A DNA stretch of 21,549 bases from Neolentinus lepideus HHB14362 ss-1 (lineage: Eukaryota > Basidiomycota > Agaricomycetes > Gloeophyllales > Gloeophyllaceae), in NCBI GenBank assembly GCA_001632425.1, contig KV425563.1, positions 498,579 through 520,127 on the forward strand. The letters run 5' to 3'. The translations under genes and the position numbers were made by a program. The notes below the pieces were generated by a model, which searched no databases, was not told the origin of the DNA, and worked only from the letters and a program-made list of their open reading frames with translations. Shown piece by piece: positions 1 through 9,509 of the stretch. The first letter of the stretch is position 1, and every line of letters begins with the position of its first letter.

Positions 1-192
1 CACTTGACATCCAAACCCGATTGAGATCTTGATGCCTGGGTGCCGGGCAGTCTAATTCAAACCCAGCCTGGGTTCCGGGGCAATGTATGGCACAGCCCGG
101 GGCATTAATACATTACGCTTAAAACATTACTGGGTATTGCATAAGGGTTTGTTAAAATATTAGACATGTAATACATTAATACTACAGCATTA
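1..192. other. Unassigned DNA interrupting the 5' part of the retrotransposon
   Basis: This stretch does not read as retrotransposon protein in any frame, although the protease tail begins right after it. It contains an imperfect direct repeat of about 17 bp beginning GCCTGGGT (about 35-51 and 67-83) and an AT-rich part in which TAATACATTA occurs twice (about 110-119 and 169-178). I infer that a second insertion or a deletion broke the chromovirus upstream of position ~193. The other boundary lies outside the window, so the element cannot be named. Confidence 0.4.
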
Positions 193-2277
193 GGTGCCAT
201 TTCGTCTGGATTGATCACCCATGACGTTATCGCAAATGTCGCCATCGATACGCACTCGGAGGTCTGACGCCTTGCAGTCATCTCCGTCGCCTACCCAGTC
301 ATCCTAGGCCTCGACTGGTTACGGCGCCACAACCCCAACATTGATTGGGAGGATGAAACTCTCACCCTCTCGTGTTGTGGTCTTACTCGAACTTACCCCG
401 TTACAGTGAAGGTGAAAGGCTCCGGTCTTAAGCCCAAGCTTTCTAGTTCTGTTTTGAATTCTGTCACCTCGCTAGGTTTAGGCTTTGGTCTATCTGATGT
501 GACTTCATCCGCTGCGTGTGCCTTTACCAAGGCAAAGACTGTGGTCTCTTTGGCACCAGCAACTGACTCGACACAGCCATCGTCACCTTCACTCTCGGAT
601 TTGACTCCGACATCTGAGCATGCACCTGCCTCTGCTCCTTTGTTCCTCGCTTCACTTGCATGCTGGTCTGGCTTCGGTCAGGCTATGCCACCTTTGGCTT
701 CACTGCCTACCCCTCCTGATATCAAGGAGATTGGCCTGAAGCGCTTTATGAAATACGCTAAGTCTTCTTGCGACTCCGTTTGCATTCTACGTTTCTTGCC
801 TACCAGTTCACCAGCTTACATCTGCGCTACTACTACTTCTGTGGAGGACTTGACTGAGGATCTCGATGACATTGAGACCTCGTCAAGCAACACTGACAAC
901 CCTCTTGCTCATATCCCAGACAAGTATATGCCATGGGCATCCACGGTGTTCTCGACCACCGAGTTCGACAAACTTCCCTCTCATCGTCTGTATGATGTTG
1001 AGATCGAGCTCGAAGAAGGGAAGACCCCTCCGTTCGGCCCGCTGTACCGACTAACTCCCACCGAGCGTGATGCGCTTGCGGAATACGTTAACTCCAACCT
1101 GCAGCGTGGTCACATTCAATGTTTGACATCCTCAGCAGGTGCTCCTGTCCTATTCATTCACAAGAAGACGGGTGAATTACGCCTGTGTGTGGATTATCGC
1201 GGTTTAAACTCCATCACCAAGAAGAACCGCTATCCTTTGCCACTGATCAATGACCTTCTCGATCGCGTGCAAGGATGTAAAGTATTTTCTGTTCTCGATC
1301 TCAAATCGGCTTACAGCCATGTCTGTATTAAAGAGGGTGACGAGTGGAAGACCGCATTCCGCACCCCTCTCGGACTGTTTGAACATCTTGTTGTTCCTTA
1401 TGGTTTGACTAATGCCCCTGCGGCTTTTCAGTCTTTCATTCAGGATACCCTCCGTGAATTCCTCGACATTTTCTGTGTTGTCTATTTGGATGACATCCTC
1501 ATCTTCTCGCATACCCAGGAAGAGCACGACAAACACGTCAGGCTCATTCTGGACCGCCTTTGCGATGCTCGACTCTGTGCCAGTCCGAAGAAGTGCATCT
1601 TCGATCAATCCAAAGTTGAGTACTTGGGCTATATTGTTATCATGGATGGCATCAAGATGAATCCAAAGAAGCTCGATACCATTGCCAGCTGGCCGGCACC
1701 CACCTCTGTCAAAGAGCTTCAATCTTTCCTTGGTTTTACTAACTTTTATCGACGTTTTATAGATGCATACTCTTGTATTACAATCCTGCTGACCACGTTG
1801 ACTAAAAAGGACATTCCTTTTGACTTTACAGGTCCTGCACTTGATGCTTTCAATATGCTCAAGGTACAGTTTATGTCTTTGCTGGTACTTTGTCATTTCA
1901 ACCTGAAATTACCCTGCACACTATCCACTGATGCCTCCGATTTTGCACTCTCGGGTGTCCTTCAGCAGCCAGATGAGAATGGCACCCTTCACCTGGTGTC
2001 ATTCTTCTCTCAGAAATTCTCTCCAGCTGAAATCAATTACAATGTACATGATAAAGAGTTACTTGGTGTTGTCGACTGTTTCCGCGACATGCGTGCATGG
2101 GTTCTAGGTTCGCCATTCCCAATTTCTGTTATTTCTGATCATAACAATTTGGAATATTTTATGACTTCGCGAGTCCTCAACCACCGTCAGGCGCATTGGG
2201 CAATGTTCCTTTCAGATTTTGATTTTCATCTTGTTTGGGCTCCAGGCTGTACTAATGTTGCAGATGCTTCATCCTGA
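193..2277 (+). pseudogene. pol: Chromovirus pol, part 1: protease remnant, reverse transcriptase, RNase H
   Basis: The frame carries the end of an aspartic-protease domain (SSGLITH, then ILGLDWLRRHNP at 301-336), interrupted by TGA at 265-267. From 406 it is open for 623 codons. The reverse transcriptase shows the first catalytic aspartate in SVLDLKSAY (Asp codon 1297-1299) and the YLDD box at 1483-1494. RNase H follows, with STDASDFA (Asp codon 1930-1932), the INYNVHDKELL block near 2032-2061 and SDHNNLEYF. The open frame stops at TGA 2275-2277, exactly where this family normally continues through an Arg-Arg-Pro linker into integrase, so the stop is a nonsense mutation and not a natural end. 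There is no credible ATG; the frame is an internal part of a polyprotein. Minus-strand open frames across this region are shadows. Confidence 0.95.
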
Positions 2278-2291
2278 CGCCCGGAATATGT

Positions 2292-2309
2292 CCCTAAAAA
2301 GGGGGATGA
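2292..2309 (+). promoter_or_regulatory. Candidate central polypurine tract inside pol
   Basis: The 18 bases CCCTAAAAAGGGGGATGA are identical to the 18 bases that lie directly against the 3' LTR (8767-8784). At this site they are in frame between RNase H and integrase and encode PKKGDD. Central second polypurine tracts that prime extra plus-strand synthesis are established in lentiviruses and yeast Ty1. A role here is inference from the exact duplication. Confidence 0.5.
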
Positions 2310-3636
2310 CACCGTCGAGCTGCAACACCATCGTATACTGACACCTACCCACACAGGACTTTTATTCCCCGTTTCACAGGTACTACCAGCTTCGCCCACG
2401 CCAGCCACTACTGCCGCAATCACAATGCTCCCTGTTGACTCATCAGATCTGCTGGAACATTTCAAATTGGTATTTCGTGAAGACGTTGAGTGGCATGAAG
2501 CAATCGTGAAGGGCAACTCAGACTTTACAGCTGAGGGTGGTTTAGTGTTCTACAAGGGCAAGCTTTTCATTCCAAAGTCCCTACGAGCTGATGTCCTACG
2601 CTCTCGACATGACGTACCCACCGCGGGTCACCCAGGATGCACGCGCACCCTTGCACTCGTCGCTCGGGACTATGCCTGGCCGGGAATCAATACTTACATC
2701 CACCGCTTCATAGAAGCTTGTGACACGTGTGTGCGCATCAAGGCGCCACGCCATAAGCCATACAGTATGCTCCAACCACTTGAAATTCCTTCACACCTGT
2801 GGCATTCCATTACCATGGACTTTATTGTCAAACTTCCGCTTTCTCATGGTTACGATTCCATTTGGGTCGTATGTGATTGCTTAACTCGGGCTGCGCATTT
2901 CATTCCTTGTCAAGAGACCCTTACCGCGCCTGATCTAGCGTGGCTTTTCCTTGATCGCATTTTTCGCTACCACGGACTCCCCGACAATATTGTCTCAGAT
3001 CGTGGTTCAGTTTTTGTTTCCAAATTTTGGTCTGAACTTACTCGACTCCTGCGCATCGATGCGAGGATGTCTACGGCATACCATCTGCAGACTGATGGTC
3101 TGACAGAGCGTACAAATCAAACCCTTGAGACGTACTTACGTGCATATTGCTCTTACCAACAGGACAATTGGGTAGATTATCTCCCAGTTGCAGAGTTTGC
3201 CTTCAACAATTTAGAAAACTCCTCTCCCTGCCAAACTCCCTTCTTTGCCAATCTCGGCTTTGATCCTGCCTTCGAGCCCCATCTCACGGAACGTTCAACA
3301 GTCCCCGCGGCAGAAGATCTGTCTCGCCGCCTTGACCTCATCCATACCGAACTCAAAGCCGAGCTCAAGCGTGCACAGGACCTCCAAGCCAAGTACTACA
3401 ATCGAAAGGTCCTGCCCGCACCGGATCTCAAGCCCGGTCAACTTGTGTGGTTGCTATGTCAAAATATTAAGACAACTTGCCCTGCGCTCAAACTCGATCA
3501 CCATCGACTCGGCCCATACCCTGTCATTCACAAGATCGGCACCTCTGCCTATCTCCTTAAACTCCCCACTTATCTTTCTCGTCTTTATCCTGTCTTTCAT
3601 GTTTCTCTCCTTGAACCTTACCATGACCCTTCCTCT

Positions 3637-3644
3637 ACATCCTC
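3637..3644 (+). repeat. Left 8-bp target-site duplication of the hAT
   Basis: ACATCCTC lies directly before the left terminal repeat and is repeated exactly at 8200-8207. Eight base pairs is the hallmark length for hAT elements. Confidence 0.95.
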
Positions 3645-3658
3645 TAGTGTTGCCACGG
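3645..3658 (+). repeat. hAT left terminal inverted repeat
   Basis: TAGTGTTGCCACGG is perfectly complementary to 8186-8199. Just inside it, CGGCACGG-type words are repeated. Confidence 0.95.
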
Positions 3659-4191
3659 CACGGCACGGAACTGTGAGCCGTGCCGGACTGAGCCGCAATG
3701 GGACCGGTGAATAAGGACCAATGGCAATGGCTCTAACCGGTCTGCCGGTTTTAATTAGCTGCCGAAGACCGGTTTTGAACCGCCGGAACCGCGGCTTTGA
3801 CTTCATTTTCGGGATTAACAGAGATTGCTGACATTCGAAGGCAGATATTGTCTGCGGGAGTGCTGTATACTATGTCAAATGCACCGGCAAGTCTTGCTTC
3901 ATCATTACTCTCTCTTGGGGCATTGGGAGCAGTGGAAGTAAGGCCTCGACAGCATGCTGATGACCACGACAATGCCTGGAGGACGACCTCGTGAAGAAAC
4001 TTCACCGCTGTTACCTCAAGACGGTGTAAGCGACAGCCTCGTGCATGTTCGTGCAGCTCTGGTATGTTTTTACTAGTCTTTCAGCTAATATTGACCATGA
4101 TTTGCATCAACATTTAAACCTGACAGCCCGCCATGAAGCTACACCCTCATCCACCCTTGTTCGATCAAGTCTGAATCACGCTGCGTTGGCT
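3659..4191 (+). other. hAT left subterminal region and transposase leader
   Basis: No supported protein before the transposase start. Near 3736-3790 the words ACCGGT and CCGGTTTT recur (TAACCGGTCTGCCGGTTTT, then GACCGGTTTTGAACCGCCGG), typical subterminal transposase-binding repeats. A likely 5' leader intron runs from GTATGT near 4061 to CTGACAG ending at 4126. A short upstream ATG follows at 4132, out of frame with the transposase. Confidence 0.5.
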
Positions 4192-7100
4192 ATGGCTCAG
4201 CCACGAACTCGGCGTGCTACCAGAAGCCATCCTGCTGCGACTTCTCTACCAGGCGGGGCATTACAGACGGAATTCCAAGTTGCTGGTGAGCAAGACCCAT
4301 TGCCTGAGAACACGGCACTTGCTAACACGTGAATCAGGATGTGTTGCTATACACAACCCATCCCCTCCACTGCCACCTGCCCCAGCACAACCACGCACTC
4401 GGCCTCGGCATACGAGGAATAACACAGTAGCACCGGTGTCAGTAGGACATCCCGATGCATCGCATGGCGAGAATGTCCTGCTGGCACCTCACCAAGTCCC
4501 CGTTGTAGCTCCTCCACCAGCAAATCGTCATCGAGGCAGGCCTGCTGTGTCATTTGCCCCAGTCACTGACCACCCCATCCCTTGTCCTGCTCCTGCTAGA
4601 CCTGCTGGACTGGACATCGCGCAGCCCGCCATTGACCATGAGAGGCTCGCCAGTGTCCATACTGCATGTTATCTGGCAGGGCCACGACCCCCAAGTCCTC
4701 GAGAGGAATTCATATTCCCACCTTCCTCACCCTCCAATTCTGAGCCGCCCTTTCCATCCCCAACTGTCCCGGGTGGTCATCCAGTCCACCAGCTTCCACC
4801 ACAGACACCACGCCAGCAGCCATACCACGGCATGTCTTCTCTGGGTACACCTCATACACCAAGAGTCCCTCGCACGCCCCGTGCAGGTCCACATAGTGTT
4901 CATCGCAGTGCAAATCGGCGGCGACAAGGTCCGATTGGGAACCAGAACAACCGCGCCGCAAGAGATATATGGACATTCTTCGAGAAGCGGAATGGTCGGC
5001 AGCACTGCCTCTTCTGCCTGTATGTGCTCTATTTTATTTCTACCAGGATTGTCTTGTCTCACTACTGTTTTCGTCCTGTAACCTGAACAGGAGGGAGAAT
5101 GCTGCAGACCCTGAGGTTGTTGTTGCTACATTTGGAGGCCTTACCGGGACTAGCGGTATGCGCAAGCATCTCGGCGAATTCCATCCGGAAGAGTGGATTG
5201 ATACGTGCGACCGCATGGGAATTCGTATCAAGGCCCAGCAGTCTCAACACGTGGTTGCAGCATTTCATAGGCGTCATAATCAGCATGACCTACTGAATGA
5301 GATGACCAATGCAATGTCTACTGATCGACCACTATTCTCTGGTGAAGCATTCCTTGATGCTATTGTGGAGTTCATAGTCGCTGATGATCAGGTGCGTGTT
5401 TCCTTATGCGCAGCTGCATTCTTACTGACAATAGGGTAGTCAATTAACGTTATTGAGTGCCGCCAGCTGCGCAACATATTCTTGCTACTCTGCAAAGAAC
5501 TCCAGGATTCGGATATCCCACATCGTACCACAGTGCATAACTGCATATTCCAGCTCTGGGAGGAGTACATTCGTGACTTATCAAGTGAGATGAAGGTATG
5601 TCTTGTGAGCTGACGCATGAATGATGGCTAACATTGTTTATATTGCCAGAAAGCACTTGGGAAGATCTCATACACGATGGACCTTTGGACCGACAAGCCA
5701 AACCTTGCACCATTCACGGCGGTCACTGCCCATTGGATCGCGGCCCACCTTCAGCAGACACCGCTTGGTCCCCAGTATGTCCTCACCCTCCACTCTGCCC
5801 TTGTAGGCTTTCACCATACTCCTGGACATCATACGGGTGAATTACTTGCCCAAATTTTCCTGCGGGTCCTTGATAGATTTGGCGTCGCCGCCAAGGTACG
5901 TGGATGCTGTGAATTCACAAATGTCAGTGCTCTAATCTTCCTATCTAGATTGGCTGGATCACACTTGACAATGCGTCACCCAATGACACATTTGTTGAGA
6001 CTCTGGAGCAAGAACTCGCATGCCGAGGTATTGAGTTCGATAAGGTTACACGCCGAATCCGGTATGTCATATGACTAATCATTATAAGAATATCAGATCT
6101 GACATGATCCACTAGTTGTTTTCCCCATATTGTCAACCTAGCATGCAAGGCCGTTCTCAGTGCCATCACCAGGGTGTCAGCCGAAGATGATGAAGACTTT
6201 GTTGCATTTGATGGCCTGTCTGATTCACGGGATCCCATTGCATCAACACGCTCCTTAGTCCATGCAGTATGTGACTGTAACATGTACTATAGATTCTCGC
6301 ATTGGCTTACAGCATGGCATAGATTCGGGGATCCTCTATTCGACGGCAATACTTTGCAGAGGTGCAGCGGGCTCTTGGAGCCAAAGACTTGCAACTGCTC
6401 CGTGATGTTGATATGCGCTGGTCATCCACATTGCTGATGATCGAACATGCTCTTCTCCTCCGTGAGGTTAGTAATTTAGATCTCACTTCTCTGCTCTCAA
6501 AGTCAGCGCCATTTGTTAGGCAATAAACCGGTTTATGTCCCATCGCGAGTTTGAAGAGTTGCGGAAATACCAGTTGAGTAACTCTGACTGGGAGCTGCTG
6601 GAATTGTACAGAAGGATTTTGTCCGTACGTTGATATAGTCCCTTGTGTGCTTACTACAGTTGAACCATGATTTAGGTTCCGCATGCATTCCAGCAGGTGC
6701 TTTCCATGGAGAAGACCCCGACATTATGCAATGCAATCCCATCATTCGAGGCCATGACACGGGTGTGGGAGGCGCAGAAGATCGAGATGCCTGCCATGGC
6801 AACTATGATAGATGCCGGTATTGACAAGCTTCAAGCTTATAGGGTTCGAAGCGATGTAGTGCCTGCGTATGTATTAGCAATGAGTATGTCAATCATTGTC
6901 AGTCCAATCATCAGTAATTGACATATTGTTCTAATAGTTCTCAATCCAACTTGGAAGTTGTCGCTCTATAGTGAGTTCATGCCTCATCGTGTCCGCTGGG
7001 CAAAGGACTTGTTTATCCGTGAGGTATGTGAAGCCCACATAGTTGTGCTGATGCTGGTGGTTATCATACGTAGCTACAGAAATACAACACATTGCCAGCC

Positions 7101-7604
7101 CGAGACAGTCGGACTGCAGTCTCAGCTGTTGATCCCTCGCTAGCCGGGGCGCTTGATACTCTTCGAATATCTGCCCCAGCCGTAACACCACAGAGACATA
7201 GCTTGACTATGGAGGTTGATGCTTATCTGCTTGATGGACAGACATCAACCAGTGTTGTAACATATTGGCAGGTGCGTGTGTTGGCCTTTCAGCCATCTTG
7301 CCCAGCTGAACTCACCTTTCAGGAGAATCAATTGCACTACCCGACAATCTTCAAGCTCGCACTTGACATCCTGCCAATCCAGGGTTCCGCTGTGCCCTGT
7401 GAGCGTGTCTTCTCATCTGCAAAGGAGACAACTACCGATCGCCGGAGCCGAATTTCACCGGAGCTCATGGAGGTATTGCAGATGCTAAAATTCTCCATCC
7501 GGCATGGCAGGCATCTTGATTTCATGGAGGGATTGTCGAAGGAAGCTGAAATCATTGACTTAGAGGCTGAAATTGCTGCGCAGGAGTGTGAGGAGGGTGC
7601 TTAG
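4192..7604 (+). CDS. hAT-family transposase with BED zinc finger, 13 exons
   Basis: Cut-and-paste transposase of the RNase H-like hAT superfamily, about 921 residues. Inferred exons: 4192-4285, 4338-5019, 5091-5391, 5440-5595, 5650-5895, 5949-6061, 6116-6266, 6323-6466, 6520-6624, 6676-6883, 6938-7023, 7074-7271, 7323-7604. All have GT/AG borders and agreeing phase. The N-terminus (to ~240) is Pro/Arg-rich. A BED finger follows: Cys255-x2-Cys258 with His285-x4-His290. Catalytic-core motifs are TMDLWTD (Asp422), ITLDNAS (Asp500), CFPHIVNLA and DVDMRWSSTL. The C-terminal dimerisation block has VPCERVFSSAKET, with Glu855 the expected third acidic residue. Which ATG starts is uncertain: the frame is open upstream, and ATG 4192 is chosen because it follows the likely leader intron. 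Confidence 0.92.
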
Positions 7605-8185
7605 TCTGTCTCATATGTATGAAGTCTATCCACGGTTGAGATCTCATAGTCTATAGTGAATACAAGTACTTGTGTTTCCGAGTCCATCTTACCCCTGAGT
7701 GGGTATGTTGCTTCTAGTGACCTCAAATTAGTTGTGCAAAAAGGATTTTTTGTCTCAAATTGATGGTATTTACCACCCAAATGTTTGGATACACTCTGTT
7801 TTCCTTAGCCATAGACCCCCTGCCTTCTATGGGCTATTGAAGTTTACATGTCACGGTGTAACACTGTGTGACAGTGATGCAACGCGGCGACATACACGGA
7901 CTACTGATCACTCCGTAATTGGGCACCATCTATGGCAGAACTTTGTGTTTCCTGATGTGTATTCACTTAGCTACAAACACCCGAGCCCTCAGCCCTCACT
8001 TGCCCACTGACAAGCTTCCATCATGCCAGCAAAGATTTGCTTGTCCAAATCAGGCAAGGAGCTGTGGCTGAACCACAGCTATGCCGAGCCGACCACGGCT
8101 CCAGACCCGTGATGGCTCTAGGAACTGAAGCCGACCATCAAATGGCAAAAGCCGCCAGGACCGTGCTGTGCCGTGCCGAACCGAA
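7605..8185 (+). other. hAT right non-coding subterminal region
   Basis: No protein supported. Near 7854-7876 there is a near-palindrome (GTCACGGTG / CACTGTGTGAC type). The last ~140 bp repeat GTGCCG/GCCGA words that mirror the left subterminal region. The transposase transcript probably ends in the AT-rich part just after 7604. Confidence 0.5.
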
Positions 8186-8199
8186 CCGTGGCAACACTA
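8186..8199 (-). repeat. hAT right terminal inverted repeat
   Basis: CCGTGGCAACACTA is the exact reverse complement of the left end at 3645-3658. Confidence 0.95.
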
Positions 8200-8207
8200 A
8201 CATCCTC
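8200..8207 (+). repeat. Right 8-bp target-site duplication of the hAT
   Basis: ACATCCTC follows the right terminal repeat exactly and matches 3637-3644. The next bases, CAGTGTTGCT, resemble the hAT terminus itself. Confidence 0.95.
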
Positions 8208-8772
8208 CAGTGTTGCTCCAGCGCCCTTTGAGCTCGCTGAGGAGGATACCATTGATATTCATTCTATTATTGACTGTAGGAAGGTAGGACGACGCTACGA
8301 GTACTTCGTACGCTGGAAGTCCTTACCCGAGTCTGAGGACTCATGGGTCCCGCTATCCGACATTTCATCCAAGCACAATGAACTTCTCGAATGGTTCCAC
8401 CGCCGTCATCCTCGCGCTCCACATCCACACTCCTCAGTACTTTCCAAAACTTATTCTATTCCTTCCGAATCCACTGCCATTGACCTCCCTTTGCCTTCTT
8501 CTGCCCAGATGCCCTCATCCGAGCCCTCCGCGTTGTCCATGCCCGCTGCCTCCGTGTCCTCCGCGCCCGAGCCTCCCGTGTCCATGCCCACTGCTGCCGT
8601 GCCTCCTCCCGCACAACGCTCCGCGTCACCGCCGGTTGTACGCCAGAATCTCCGCACTGAGTACGTCCCACTGATGCAGACAACGACTCGCGCCGGTCAT
8701 CTGTCACGTCCTACTCAGCGGTTAGATCCTCCTGGTCGTACTTCCAAGCGTCGCGCCCGTCGCCCGCCCTAA
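8200..8772 (+). pseudogene. pol: Chromovirus pol, part 3: chromodomain and C-terminal tail
   Basis: This is the displaced 3' end of pol. It continues in the same frame as the integrase segment on the far side of the hAT. A chromodomain lies at about 8251-8400 (IDIHSIIDCRK, then YEYFVRWKS, then EDSWVPLSDI). Its aromatic residues (Tyr, Trp and a second Trp) are those expected for a methyl-lysine cage, and the acidic-aromatic pattern is intact. Chromodomains of this class direct integration towards methylated-histone chromatin. The tail, about 8410-8772, is Ser/Pro-rich and ends in a basic Arg-rich stretch before TAA. It has no ATG of its own and begins in the hAT end, so it is a stranded fragment. 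Confidence 0.92.
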
Positions 8773-8784
8773 AAAGGGGGATGA
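8767..8784 (+). promoter_or_regulatory. 3' polypurine tract of the chromovirus
   Basis: CCCTAAAAAGGGGGATGA overlaps the pol stop codon and abuts the LTR start at 8785. It is the expected plus-strand primer site. An identical copy lies within pol at 2292-2309. Confidence 0.85.
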
Positions 8785-9156
8785 TGTGATGGTTAAGGCC
8801 ATCACACTGGTTTCCGGATTTATATGGTCTATTTCCTATTTGGTTATATGTTTGTTTTACGGTCACTCTAAGTACGAATACGGTCTCCTTACCGATAGTG
8901 CGTTATCGCGACATGTACAGGCGGCTGACAGCCCACATTGCTCAGCAAATGTACCCGTAGATAGTTATCTTGTCCATTCCTGTTTCAGATGTCCTGACTG
9001 ACACTTAGGAGTAGTTCTATGGTCATTTATACCAATAGCCTCTGTAATTCCTTTTCCTCTTGTCGAATCAACCCCAGTATCGGATACTGCGCTTGTCTAC
9101 ACGATATTCTACACTTACTCAGTCTTCCTGGACGTAGCGGCGCTCTGCCCGTTACA
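8785..9156 (+). repeat. 3' long terminal repeat of the chromovirus
   Basis: The left border is secure: it starts TG directly after the polypurine tract and opens with an 8-bp inverted repeat (TGTGATGG ... CCATCACA, 8785-8806). The right border is inferred from a terminal CA in CGTTACA at 9150-9156, giving about 372 bp. An end at another CA, for example in TTCTACA near 9113, is possible. The 5' LTR is outside the window, so neither the border nor the host target duplication can be confirmed by comparison. Confidence 0.7.
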
Positions 9157-9509
9157 CTGGCGTGGCAAATCATTAATCATGGTGCGGTCCTTTGAGACCG
9201 GTTCAAATTCAAGATCTACCTTGTCAAGATCATGTGCAGTAAAGACAGAGAATCTGGCAATATCATGATTGCGTGCGGTCAAAATCTTGCTCGGTGACGT
9301 GCAACCTAGACTGGTCAATTACAGAATATCGGGAAATCCAAGTGCCCCGCGACGCGACAGAGCGGAGTTGAAGTGATAGGTTACGCACAATGGAATTCAT
9401 GGTGGTCGTTACAATTGATTACACTTCAGAGCAGCAAATGAACCATGCCGCTTTGGTCAGACGAGACGGGACTCAATGCAGATTCAGAAGATAACTTACA
9501 AGAACAACG
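9157..9509 (-). other. Flank between LTR and flavoprotein gene; no supported gene
   Basis: A minus-strand open frame of 67 codons (9318 to 9115) runs through this flank and ends inside the LTR. It reads like ordinary protein (SVFTAHDLDKVDLEFEPVSK), but I recognise no family and its end is LTR-derived. It could be the last exon of a gene cut by the retrotransposon, or chance. The remainder (about 9320-9509) shows nothing; it should include the 3' UTR of the flavoprotein gene. Confidence 0.3.

Larger units (their letters stand above)
2278..3644 (+). pseudogene. pol: Chromovirus pol, part 2: integrase
   Basis: This is the same frame as the upstream RT/RNase H segment and is open from 2278. The HHCC zinc finger is visible (His in RHDVPTAGHPG, then ACDTC, roughly 2605-2735). 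The catalytic core follows, with Asp codons at 2818-2820 (SITMDF) and 2998-3000 (VSDRG) and Glu at 3106-3108 (TDGLTER). The last two are separated by 35 residues, the classic D,D(35)E spacing. The C-terminal part has the GPYPVIHKIG and YPVFHVSLLEPYHDP motifs that precede the chromodomain in this family. At 3645 the frame enters the hAT terminal repeat and ends at TAA 3712-3714 after 22 hAT-derived codons. The product would therefore lack its chromodomain even if the upstream stop were suppressed. Confidence 0.95.
3645..8199 (+). mobile_element. Complete autonomous-looking hAT transposon (4555 bp)
   Basis: The ends are perfect 14-bp inverted repeats (TAGTGTTGCCACGG at 3645-3658, its complement at 8186-8199), flanked by the exact 8-bp duplication ACATCCTC. 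Inside is one plus-strand gene for a BED-finger hAT transposase whose 13 inferred exons all join in phase without a stop. About 0.5 kb of non-coding subterminal DNA lies on the left and about 0.6 kb on the right, both with repeated CGGCACGG / ACCGGTTTT-type words as is usual for transposase binding regions in this superfamily. It sits inside the chromovirus pol gene. Perfect ends, duplication and coding potential suggest a recent insertion that could still be active. Confidence 0.95.
193..9156 (+). mobile_element. Degenerate Ty3/gypsy chromovirus, split by a nested hAT
   Basis: The visible order is protease remnant, reverse transcriptase, RNase H, integrase, chromodomain, polypurine tract and 3' LTR, which is the gene order of the chromovirus branch of Ty3/gypsy LTR retrotransposons. 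The 5' LTR, gag and the first part of pol are missing from the window or were destroyed near position 193. Pol is broken by in-frame TGA codons at 265-267 and 2275-2277 and by the hAT at 3645-8199, so the copy cannot be autonomous as read. All surviving pol segments (193-3644 and 8200-8772) keep the same frame across the hAT, so decay has been by point mutation and insertion rather than small indels. Confidence 0.95.

Noticed and set aside
1204..1896. 230-codon minus-strand open frame across the reverse transcriptase
   Set aside because: It is antisense to a clearly conserved RT/RNase H frame, has no recognisable motif, and arises from codon bias of the true frame.
4554..5081. 175-codon plus-strand frame overlapping the hAT N-terminal exon
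   Set aside because: It lies in another frame of the transposase exon; the frame that leads into the BED finger and splices in phase is the real one.
6313..6322. CTTACAG (ending 6312) as the acceptor for hAT exon 8
   Set aside because: It gives a frame without hAT motifs; the next AG (CATAG, ending 6322) keeps phase and yields the expected RRQYFAEVQRALG block.
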